From assembly GCA_900290315.1 (NCBI GenBank), contig OKRF01000213.1, positions 5,130-10,508 on the forward strand: 5,379 nucleotides of DNA, written 5' to 3'. Both the position numbers and the translations under genes were made by a program. The notes under the pieces are model-generated. The model was not told the DNA's origin, ran no database searches, and worked only from the letters and a program-made list of their open reading frames with translations. The DNA is from Candidatus Sulfopaludibacter sp. SbA3 (GTDB lineage Bacteria; Acidobacteriota; Terriglobia; Bryobacterales; Bryobacteraceae). Positions 1 through 5,379 of this stretch are shown piece after piece. Position 1 is the first letter of the stretch. Every line of letters starts with the position of its first letter.

Positions 1-881
1 CAGACACCACCCAGTCCGCCTCCACCGCCGCGTCTGCGGCGCTCGCCGATGCCGAGGCCGAACTGCAGCGCGCCCGCGTGGCTTACGACCAGGCGTCAGG
101 CTCGGACATCGCTGTCGCCGAGGCCAATATCCGCAACCGCCAAGCCAGCAACGATCGTGCCCAGGCCGACCTGGCGCGCATGAAGCCGCTGGTCGATAAG
201 GCCGAAATCTCCCATCAGCAGTACGATGCCTACGTGGCTGCCGCCCGTGTGGCGGAAAGCGAATTGCAAGGTGCACAGGACAAACTCGCCTCCGTGCGCA
301 AGGAAGCCGGCATTCGCCAGGCTGCCCTCACCGCCGCGGAATCGCGCGTCAACCAGTTCAAGGCCCAACTCCAGAGCTCCGTCGCCAACCGCAAGCAGGT
401 GGGCATCCGGGCGTCCGATGCCGGTACCGCCAATGCCGCCGTGGCCGCCGCCCGCGCCAGCCTGGAGGCCGCCGAACTTCAACTCAGCTACACCACCATC
501 ACCGCGCCCATCGACGGAGTGGTCACGCGCAAAAGCGTCGAAGTGGGCCAGATTGTCCAACCCGGCCAGGGACTCATGACCATCATTCCCCTGCAGGACA
601 CCTGGGTCACGGCCAATTTCAAAGAGACCCAGTTGGCTAACGTCCACGCCGGCCAGCGCGCGGAAATCCACGTCGATATGTACGGTAAGAGCGTCTCCGG
701 CCACGTCGATTCCATCGCCGGCGCCACCGGCTCCAAAATGAGTCTCCTGCCGCCCGAAAACGCCACCGGCAATTTCGTGAAGGTCGTCCAGCGCATTCCC
801 GTGAAAATCCTGGTGGACCCCCAGGATGCCCTGGTCCTGCGCCCCGGCATGAACGTAGATGTGACCATCTTCACCAAGTGA
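1..881 (+). CDS. EmrA/HlyD-family membrane fusion protein of a tripartite efflux pump (5'-partial)
   Basis: This is the periplasmic adaptor (membrane fusion protein) of an efflux or secretion pump, expected to be anchored in the inner membrane and to link an inner-membrane transporter to a TolC-like outer-membrane channel. The frame is open from base 3, so the start lies upstream; a GTG at 78 is internal and should not be taken as the start. 292 residues are visible. Residues 1-160 are Ala/Gln/Glu/Arg-rich and heptad-like, forming the alpha-helical hairpin. Residues about 161-197 are the second half of the lipoyl-like domain (LSYTTITAPIDGVV, then GQIVQPGQ). Residues about 198-290 are the beta-barrel, with the EmrA hallmarks WVTANFKETQL, ATGS and LLPPENATGNFVKVVQRIPVK. 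EmrA proteins are usually about 350-400 residues, so the membrane anchor and first half-lipoyl motif are missing here. The usual MFS partner EmrB is not downstream. The family is certain; the substrate cannot be told. Confidence 0.95.
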   Translation, partial: DTTQSASTAASAALADAEAELQRARVAYDQASGSDIAVAEANIRNRQASNDRAQADLARMKPLVDKAEISHQQYDAYVAAARVAESELQGAQDKLASVRKEAGIRQAALTAAESRVNQFKAQLQSSVANRKQVGIRASDAGTANAAVAAARASLEAAELQLSYTTITAPIDGVVTRKSVEVGQIVQPGQGLMTIIPLQDTWVTANFKETQLANVHAGQRAEIHVDMYGKSVSGHVDSIAGATGSKMSLLPPENATGNFVKVVQRIPVKILVDPQDALVLRPGMNVDVTIFTK

Positions 882-929
882 CCTGGCTTTTCACGAAACA
901 AGGGCGGCATCGCCAGCGTCCCAGTTGAT

Positions 930-2117
930 GTGCGGGTTCTGGCTCTGGCACTACTGGTCGCATCGCTGCTGGGCGCCGCGGACGAGTGGCAACTCGCCCT
1001 GCTCTTGAAAGCCCAGACGGATTTCGACCGCGTCAATCTCGCCGCTACTCCACAGCTTCCCGATACAGCGGTATGCGTCCTCTCAGAGTCCGCCCTGGTG
1101 CCTGTGTCCACTCCAGTGGACCTGCCGGCGGTCCACTACCGCAAGGGCTATTGCACGCTGGCAGGCGCGGCCATTACGCACAATCCCGCGAGCTACCTGG
1201 AAGCCGCCGTGGAATTTCAGAGGGCCATCGACGCCTGGCCTGCGCGCGTCGCCCTGCAACCCAGGAAGTCCAGATTGTCGGCGGCCCCCGCCGATGCCGC
1301 GGTCATGGCAGGTGAGCAGCAACAGATAGCTAACGCACAACCCATGCCCTGCACCGCCGCCGTGATGCCCGTGGCCGCGTGCCAGGCAGACCTGCGACTC
1401 GGCCAGGAATGGCTCGGCTGGATCGCCCTGTCTGGCGGCCAGTTGCCCGAAGCCGCCCGGTACTTCACGGCCTTTCCGGATTCCGGTTGGCCCGCCTTGG
1501 TAGCCGGCCGCGAGGCCTTCCAGGCCGGCAACTATCCCGAGGCCGCGGCGCAATACCGCATGGCGGTGAGTGCCTGGCAGCAGGCGCCGGTCGAACGTTT
1601 TGGTCCGCCGGTGAATCTGGGCCAGGCCCTCACCGATCTGGGCGGGGCTCAACTCCTTTCCGGCGACACGGCCGTCGCCGTCGCCACGCTCGATCTGGCG
1701 GTGAAGACTGACCCCAGGCGCGCCCGCGCCTTCTACTACCGTGCCCGTGCGAAGGAGCTCGCCGGGCATCTGGACGCCGCCCTCGCGGATTACAGTCTGG
1801 CCTCCCGCACCGCCTTCGCAGCCACCGTGGACCTGGCGTCCGGCGAAGCCCACCTCTATCGCGGCATCGCCGCCTTCCGCCGCAAGGATTTCCCCCGCGC
1901 CGAAGACGAATTTTCCAGCGCACTCAACTTCGCCATTCCCGACTCTCTGCGCGCCGACGCCTCCGCCTGGCGCTACTTTTCCGCCGTCGCCGCTGGTAGT
2001 TGCGGCGCGTCCAAAGAACTTCTGGCGCGCGATCTGCGTGCCGTCTCGCCCTTTTTCCCCAAAGGCGAAGCCTCCCATGCCATGGGCGCTTGCGCCACCG
2101 CATCCAACGCGAAATGA
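930..2117 (+). CDS. Secreted/periplasmic tetratricopeptide-repeat protein
   Basis: This is a 395-residue protein of unknown specific role. TPR proteins are protein-binding scaffolds, and this one should act outside the cytoplasm. Residues 1-17 (MRVLALALLVASLLGAA) form a short hydrophobic signal peptide with a plausible signal peptidase I cut after Ala16 or Ala17; there is no lipobox Cys. Repeat-like helix pairs with the A/G-x(n)-A-Y/F pattern are visible at about 155-183, 186-216, 229-262, 264-295 and 305-337, for example GNYPEAAAQYRMAV and GHLDAALADYSLA. Residues 40-150 resemble no family I recognise. Six cysteines occur (49, 75, 141, 151, 358, 387). GTG at 930 is the only start codon in this frame between the preceding in-frame stop and the signal peptide; no good Shine-Dalgarno sequence precedes it. 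The gene lies 48 bp after the efflux adaptor gene and may be cotranscribed with it, though nothing links their functions. Confidence 0.85.
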   Translation: MRVLALALLVASLLGAADEWQLALLLKAQTDFDRVNLAATPQLPDTAVCVLSESALVPVSTPVDLPAVHYRKGYCTLAGAAITHNPASYLEAAVEFQRAIDAWPARVALQPRKSRLSAAPADAAVMAGEQQQIANAQPMPCTAAVMPVAACQADLRLGQEWLGWIALSGGQLPEAARYFTAFPDSGWPALVAGREAFQAGNYPEAAAQYRMAVSAWQQAPVERFGPPVNLGQALTDLGGAQLLSGDTAVAVATLDLAVKTDPRRARAFYYRARAKELAGHLDAALADYSLASRTAFAATVDLASGEAHLYRGIAAFRRKDFPRAEDEFSSALNFAIPDSLRADASAWRYFSAVAAGSCGASKELLARDLRAVSPFFPKGEASHAMGACATASNAK

Positions 2118-2139
2118 ACCGCCGGTTGGTGCGCCCTAT

Positions 2140-2643
2140 GTGTTACAGTTCAGATCCCGAAGCGTCAATAAAGTCATATTGCTTGGGCATCTCGGCAAGG
2201 ATGCCGAGACCAAATTCACGCCGGGCGGCGTGGCCCGTTCCACTTTCACCATCGCTACGAATCGCCGCTGGAAAGACCAGGCATCCGGCGAATGGAAGGA
2301 AGAAACCGATTGGCACAACGTCATTCTCTGGCGTTCCGAAAACCTGGCGAATTACCTGCTGAAGGGCAAACAGGTGTACGTAGAGGGCCGCCTGCAGACC
2401 CGCAGTTGGGACGATAAGGACGGCCAGAAGAAATACATGACCGAAGTGGTGGCTGATGACCTCGTCCTCCTCGGCGGCCGCGGCGATTCCGGCCCCAGCG
2501 GCGGTGGCGGCGGCGATTACGAACGCTCCGACCGTCCCGTCTCCATGCCCCGTTCGGCCCAGCCTCGTGCCCCACAACCCCCTGCAGCGCCTCCGGCCGA
2601 AGAGTTCAATCAGGGCATCACCGACGACGACGTTCCTTTTTAG
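2140..2643 (+). CDS. ssb: Single-stranded DNA-binding protein (SSB)
   Basis: Ssb binds single-stranded DNA in replication, recombination and repair, and recruits partner enzymes through its C-terminal tip. From GTG at 2140 it has 167 residues, usual for bacterial SSB. Residues 8-111 are the OB-fold: SVNKVILLGHLGKDAE, the aromatic/basic DNA-binding stretch NRRWKD, the family core TDWHNVILW (56-64), then KGKQVYVEGRLQTRSW (75-90) and YMTEVVADDLVLL. Residues 112-155 form a Gly- then Pro-rich disordered linker. The protein ends EEFNQGITDDDVPF, the canonical acidic tip. The frame stays open far upstream, but that region is the antiphase shadow of the TPR gene. GTG 2140 places VNKVIL eight residues from the start, close to the E. 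coli arrangement, and no ATG is available in frame nearby. No Shine-Dalgarno sequence is obvious, so the first few residues are uncertain. The start lies 22 bp after the TPR stop, and a small gene begins 9 bp downstream. Confidence 0.96.
   Translation: MLQFRSRSVNKVILLGHLGKDAETKFTPGGVARSTFTIATNRRWKDQASGEWKEETDWHNVILWRSENLANYLLKGKQVYVEGRLQTRSWDDKDGQKKYMTEVVADDLVLLGGRGDSGPSGGGGGDYERSDRPVSMPRSAQPRAPQPPAAPPAEEFNQGITDDDVPF
2141..2149 (+). promoter_or_regulatory. Possible extended -10 promoter element before ssb
   Basis: The sequence TGTTACAGT fits the extended -10 pattern TGnTAnAnT of a housekeeping sigma promoter. No good -35 hexamer is seen at 16-18 bp upstream. Transcription would begin near 2156, which is downstream of the GTG proposed as the ssb start. 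The two calls therefore conflict, and either the promoter or the start may be wrong. This is motif matching only and is weak. Confidence 0.25.
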
Positions 2644-2652
2644 GTTTGCGCC

Positions 2653-2995
2653 ATGCTGTTCGTACCCATCGCGCTTGAGGACTACGTCCGCAAGCACATG
2701 AAGGCCAATCCGGGCTCGAATGAGCGCGAGGAGACCAAGCTCCTTCGCCATGCGCTCGCCAGGTACAAGGCTGGGGGCCCGATGCGATTGTGGCGAGGCC
2801 ATCTGGGTGATCGCCTCGGCACAAGTGGGGAATATCTGCTTCACCTGCTGCACCGGAGAGGCCGACCCTTCGGACGATTACGAGATCGACGAAGCCTGCG
2901 ACAAGCCACCCGCGCAGCGCAAACGGAAGGATTATGTGGAACTGGCCTCGGCACCCGGCGACCCTGATTCGGACGGCCGCGACGTTTCGTTTTGA
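2653..2995 (+). CDS. Small four-cysteine (zinc-ribbon-like) protein, reading frame broken by +1 base
   Basis: I do not assign a function. The frame starting at ATG 2653 gives residues 1-41 (MLFVPIALEDYVRKH … LARYKAG). It then loses sense at a run of five G. Skipping one G at 2773-2777 moves to the next frame, which continues ARCDCGEAIWVIASAQVG, then CFTCCTGE, DDYEIDE and a tail to the TGA at 2993-2995. The joined protein is 113 residues. Cys44, Cys46, Cys62 and Cys65 form a CxC…CxxC pattern that probably binds zinc; this is inference. The final residues DSDGRDVSF resemble an SSB-type acidic tip. Without the shift, the first frame runs to 2967 with a low-complexity Arg-rich end, and the second frame has only an internal ATG at 2720 in an unconvincing N-terminus. 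The gene starts 9 bp after the ssb stop, with AGG overlapping that stop as a weak ribosome site, so it is probably cotranscribed with ssb. It could be a pseudogene, a sequencing error or a recoded gene. Confidence 0.65.
2773..2777 (+). other. G5 tract at the inferred frameshift point
   Basis: Five consecutive G lie between the codons for Lys-Ala-Gly and Ala-Arg-Cys-Asp-Cys. Four G would give one continuous frame through the small cysteine protein. Homopolymer runs are the usual place for both assembly errors and replication slippage, so the tract alone does not separate an error from a real mutation. Confidence 0.6.
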
Positions 2996-3015
2996 AACCG
3001 CGTGACGTAAAATCG

Positions 3016-3026
3016 TTGGAGCGCGC
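3016..3026 (+). promoter_or_regulatory. Ribosome binding site supporting ATG 3027
   Basis: TTGGAG followed by five or six bases precedes ATG 3027. It is the best Shine-Dalgarno match in the ssb cluster. It supports 3027 as the true start of the third gene, rather than the TTG at 3134 that opens the longer uninterrupted frame. Confidence 0.5.
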
Positions 3027-3478
3027 ATGGGCAAGAAGAAGCATCGCCACGACTGGGCGGAGGCGAAAAAGCTCTGCCATCTGAATCAAAACGACATCAC
3101 GATGGCCAAAGTCTGGGCTTTCGGCCGGACTCGTTGGTGCGAGCGAGGCCTGACCCAAAGCAGAAGTGGAAGCTGCCGGTGAAATCCTGGATTCACGACT
3201 TTCACGAGAAGCGCTTCGGCTATGTCTTGGGCGAGATGCCGGTGACGGAACCGCCGCCACTCACGGCCGAAGAGGAAGAGGCGGCTCGGCGGCGCTTTGA
3301 GGAAGAGCTCTATTGGGAGGATTACTATGAGCGGAATAAGGATGAGCCGGCTCCCAAGCGCAAGCCCACCGGCGCGCCTGGGCTGGCCGCACCGCCTTCT
3401 CCGCCCCCTCCGCGCGAGTGGGACCCATCCCTGGATGAGGTGTTCATCGAAATCACCGACAATGACGTTCCGTTCTGA
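3027..3478 (+). CDS. Small hypothetical protein with SSB-like C-terminal tip, reading frame broken by one missing base
   Basis: I cannot name a function. ATG 3027 has a good ribosome site and gives MGKKKHRHDWAEAKK … NQNDITMAK (28 residues). That frame then turns to nonsense and stops at 3180-3182. One base appears to be missing near 3108-3113. Beyond it the next frame continues LGFRPDSLVRARPDPKQKW, then KLPVKSWIHDFHEKRFG, to the TGA at 3476-3478. The joined protein is about 150 residues. It has a basic N-terminus, a compact core, a Glu-rich stretch (EEEEAARRRFEEELYWEDYY), a Pro-rich linker (PPSPPPP) and the tail IEITDNDVPF. The tail is nearly the same as the end of Ssb encoded 835 bp earlier (ITDDDVPF). 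An acidic tip after a flexible linker is how SSB presents its interaction peptide. The open piece alone, from TTG 3134, would be 114 residues. It follows the cysteine protein after 31 bp and is probably in the ssb operon. Pseudogene or sequencing error are both possible. Confidence 0.65.
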
Positions 3479-3487
3479 AGGAATAAA

Positions 3488-3552
3488 TCCGTCAGCCTGA
3501 TCTGCGCTATTTATTGCAAATTGCGATTAATCGCGCGGATCAGGCTGACGGA
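3488..3552. terminator. Long inverted repeat between convergent genes, possible bidirectional terminator
   Basis: The arms 3488-3507 and 3533-3552 pair over 20 positions. All pairs are Watson-Crick except one G-U (3503 with 3537). The 25-base loop is AT-rich and contains the palindrome GATTAATC. The left arm begins 10 bases after the stop of the third ssb-cluster gene, and the right arm ends 10 bases before the stop of the minus-strand permease. That position suits a shared terminator. There is no T run after either arm, and the stem and loop are longer than in a typical intrinsic terminator. It could instead be a mobile palindromic repeat such as a REP-like or MITE remnant. Confidence 0.6.
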
Positions 3553-3562
3553 ATTTCCGGTC

Positions 3563-5379
3563 CTACTCGTACCGCAAGCTGATCGCCGGATCCACTCGTG
3601 AGGCGCGGCGCGCGGGAAGGTAGCTGGCCAACATCGCGATCGCCACCCACACCAGCGCTGCTCCGGCGAACGCTACCGGGTCCAGCGGACTCACGCCGTA
3701 TAAAAAGCTACGCAGGAAGCGCGTTGCCGTTCCGCTCAGCACCACTCCCACCACGATTCCCGCGGCCGTCAATCGCAAGCCGCGGGCCAGCACCATCCAC
3801 TGCACGTCGATTCTTTGCGCCCCCAAAGCCAGCCGCACGCCAATCTCGTGTGTGCGCTGCGCCACCGTATACGCAACTACGCCATACAGGCCCACCACCG
3901 AGAGCGCGATTGCCAAAAGGCCGAATGCACCCAGCAGACTGGCCTGCCAGCGCACGCGCCAAAGCGACAGAGTCACCAATTCGTCGAACGTCCGCAGTTC
4001 ATACATCCGCAAATTCGGGCCGCCCGTGCGCGCCAGTTGAATCAAGGGTCCTGCCAGCGCGCTCGGATCGCCGGTAGTCTGCACGATCAGGGCGAAGAAC
4101 CCGGCCCACCAGTCCTGATACCGCGAGACATACAGGAAGGGCCGAGGGTCCTCGTCGAGCGCGACGTATTTGCTGTCCTTCGCCACACCAATCACTTCGG
4201 CCCGCACCCGCGGCGTCTTTCCTCCGCAGCCAAGCCAGACGATCTGGCCCACCGCATCCTTTCCGGGCCATCGCTGCCGCGCCATGGTTTCGTTGACGAT
4301 GATCACGCGCGGCGAGTAAGGTGGATCGTAGCGGGCGAAGTTGCGTCCGCGGAGCAGCCGCACACCCATCATGGCGAAGTAGTTCGGTTCGATCACGTTG
4401 AGGTTGGCGTGACCCGGCGGCGCCGTGGGGTCCGTACTCACGCATTCGCCATCGGTGAAGCCGAGGACGGCGTACGACAGCGTGGCATCGCGCACGCCGG
4501 GTAGTTCGCGCGCCTGCTCCAGCAGCCGCGTAAACAGCCGGGTGCCACTTTCTTGCGTAAAGTCCGGCTCCGGAGTAAAGAGGCGGAGGTAGATCCGGTG
4601 ATCGGTGGCGAATCCTGGATCGATTTGCGACGTGCGCTGCAACGCCCGCAAAAGCAGCCCGGCGGCGATGAGCAGGACCAGAGAGAGTGCCACCTGTGCG
4701 ACGACATAGAGATCCCGCTGCCGCCAGTGGCCCCTGCGGCCCGTGTGGCCGTCCGTCTTGAGCGCCGCCGCCAGATCCACCGGCGAGCCTGCCAGCGCGG
4801 GCGCCAGGCTGAACAGCACCGCGCAAACCACCGCCACCCCCGCCGTGAACGCCGCTACGCGCCAATTGATCTCCAGATAGATCCCGCGCAGCACCGATTG
4901 CGGGATGGACGCGGGCAGCCACGACGAAAGCGCGCGATCGGTCCAATTGCCGAGCAGAATTCCGAGTGCGGCGCCGCCCGATGCCAGGATCAGGCCCTCC
5001 GCCAGGCCCTGCCGCAACAGCCTGGCGCGCGATGCTCCCATCGCCCGGCGCAAGGCCATTTCGCGCTGCCTCACCGCCGCACGAGATAGCAGTAGGTTAG
5101 CCACATTGACGCACGCAATCAGCAGCACGATGAGCACCACCGTCAGAAGCAGAAGCGCAATGGGGCGCATCGTGCGGCGGGATGCCGGCGACGGAATGCC
5201 GCGAAACACGTGCACTGTGGCAGGCGTCAAATAGCTTGCGACGCTTGGGTATTGTTGACGCAAGCGCGCGTCGACCACCACCATTTCGGCCGCGGCCCGC
5301 GAGACGGTCACACCGCGTGCGAGCCGCCCGGTGAGCGTAACCGCCGGTCCGGCACTCTGCGGCTCCGCCAGTTGCGGCC
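3563..5379 (-). CDS. ADOP/MacB-like ABC transporter permease (N-terminus outside window)
   Basis: This is an inner-membrane permease of the MacB/FtsX type with the duplicated layout typical of Acidobacteriota (ADOP family), in which MacB-type periplasmic domains alternate with FtsX domains. The frame is open to the window end, so the GTG at 5311 is not the start. 604 residues are visible of an expected 800-850. In order: the end of the first periplasmic domain (LTGRLARGVTV); membrane segments at about 72-97, 125-145 and 173-195; a linker; a segment at about 224-246; a second periplasmic domain at about 250-475 (ending near TFDELVTLSLWR); and segments at about 479-505, 535-553 and 568-588. The motif RQREMALRRAMGASRARLLRQ follows the first visible segment, and its duplicate RTHEIGVRLALGAQRIDV follows the fifth. 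Ending in DPAISLRYE is typical. These permeases often stand alone without an adjacent ATPase gene. The substrate is unknown. Confidence 0.93.
   Translation of the reverse strand, partial: PQLAEPQSAGPAVTLTGRLARGVTVSRAAAEMVVVDARLRQQYPSVASYLTPATVHVFRGIPSPASRRTMRPIALLLLTVVLIVLLIACVNVANLLLSRAAVRQREMALRRAMGASRARLLRQGLAEGLILASGGAALGILLGNWTDRALSSWLPASIPQSVLRGIYLEINWRVAAFTAGVAVVCAVLFSLAPALAGSPVDLAAALKTDGHTGRRGHWRQRDLYVVAQVALSLVLLIAAGLLLRALQRTSQIDPGFATDHRIYLRLFTPEPDFTQESGTRLFTRLLEQARELPGVRDATLSYAVLGFTDGECVSTDPTAPPGHANLNVIEPNYFAMMGVRLLRGRNFARYDPPYSPRVIIVNETMARQRWPGKDAVGQIVWLGCGGKTPRVRAEVIGVAKDSKYVALDEDPRPFLYVSRYQDWWAGFFALIVQTTGDPSALAGPLIQLARTGGPNLRMYELRTFDELVTLSLWRVRWQASLLGAFGLLAIALSVVGLYGVVAYTVAQRTHEIGVRLALGAQRIDVQWMVLARGLRLTAAGIVVGVVLSGTATRFLRSFLYGVSPLDPVAFAGAALVWVAIAMLASYLPARRASRVDPAISLRYE

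Noticed and set aside
96..704. 202-codon open frame on the minus strand
   Set aside because: It is antisense to the clear EmrA/HlyD coding sequence and has shadow-type composition.
1083..2078. 331-codon open frame on the minus strand
   Set aside because: It is antisense to the TPR gene and Gly/Arg-rich with no domain pattern. The plus frame has a signal peptide and TPR helices, so this is a GC-rich shadow.
1741..2139. Upstream extension of the ssb frame to ATG 1741, giving a 300-residue protein
   Set aside because: The extra residues are Pro/Ala-rich and overlap the TPR gene in another frame. The SSB fold needs only the part from about 2140.
2992..3013. TTGAAA followed by TAAAAT as a promoter for the third ssb-cluster gene
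   Set aside because: The hexamers resemble -35 and -10 boxes, but the spacer is only 10 bases, far from the usual 16-18.
3525..3532. GATTAATC palindrome as an operator
   Set aside because: It is short, AT-rich, lies inside the hairpin loop and downstream of both converging genes, so there is no promoter for it to control.
3815..4504. 229-codon plus-strand open frame opposite the permease
   Set aside because: It is antisense to a well-supported gene, and its His/Arg/Pro-rich composition matches no recognisable protein.
3999..4946. 315-codon open frame on the minus strand overlapping the permease
   Set aside because: It is a different frame of the same strand. Its Arg/Gly/Ala-rich sequence shows no motif, while the permease frame has membrane segments and family motifs.

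Overview
The window is GC-rich (except one short AT-rich hairpin loop) and densely coding. It looks like a chromosomal segment of an Acidobacteriota member, probably related to Solibacter/Bryobacter. The main reason is the minus-strand permease at the right end, which has the architecture and the C-terminal ending (…DPAISLRYE) of the ADOP-type MacB/FtsX permeases that are greatly expanded in that phylum. The taxonomic call is inference; no rRNA or other phylogenetic marker is present apart from ssb.

Left part (1-2117, + strand): the 3' portion of an EmrA/HlyD-type membrane fusion protein, cut by the window edge. After a 48-bp gap comes a secreted or periplasmic TPR protein that starts with GTG. 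The EmrA gene is not followed by its usual EmrB partner, so any partner must lie upstream, outside the window.

Middle part (2140-3478, + strand): a compact cluster of three genes led by ssb, the single-stranded DNA-binding protein with the classical acidic tip DDDVPF. The second gene starts 9 bp after the ssb stop and encodes a small protein with a four-cysteine CxC…CxxC site. The third encodes a small protein with a basic N-terminus, a conserved-looking core, an acidic stretch and a proline-rich linker. Each of the two small genes can be read as one continuous protein only across a single-base frameshift: an extra base at a G5 tract near 2773-2777, and a missing base near 3108-3113. Both proteins end in a tail resembling the SSB tip (GRDVSF and ITDNDVPF; Ssb itself ends ITDDDVPF). 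This is the most interesting signal in the window. It suggests that ssb-linked proteins mimic, or arose partly from, the SSB interaction tail.

Right part (3479-5379): an 84-bp gap between convergent genes contains a 20-bp-stem inverted repeat with an AT-rich loop. Beyond it, on the minus strand, lies the C-terminal 604 residues of an ADOP/MacB-like ABC permease whose start is beyond the window. The permease is transcribed towards the ssb cluster and shows no functional link to it.

No tRNA, rRNA, CRISPR array, insertion sequence or integrase gene was recognised.
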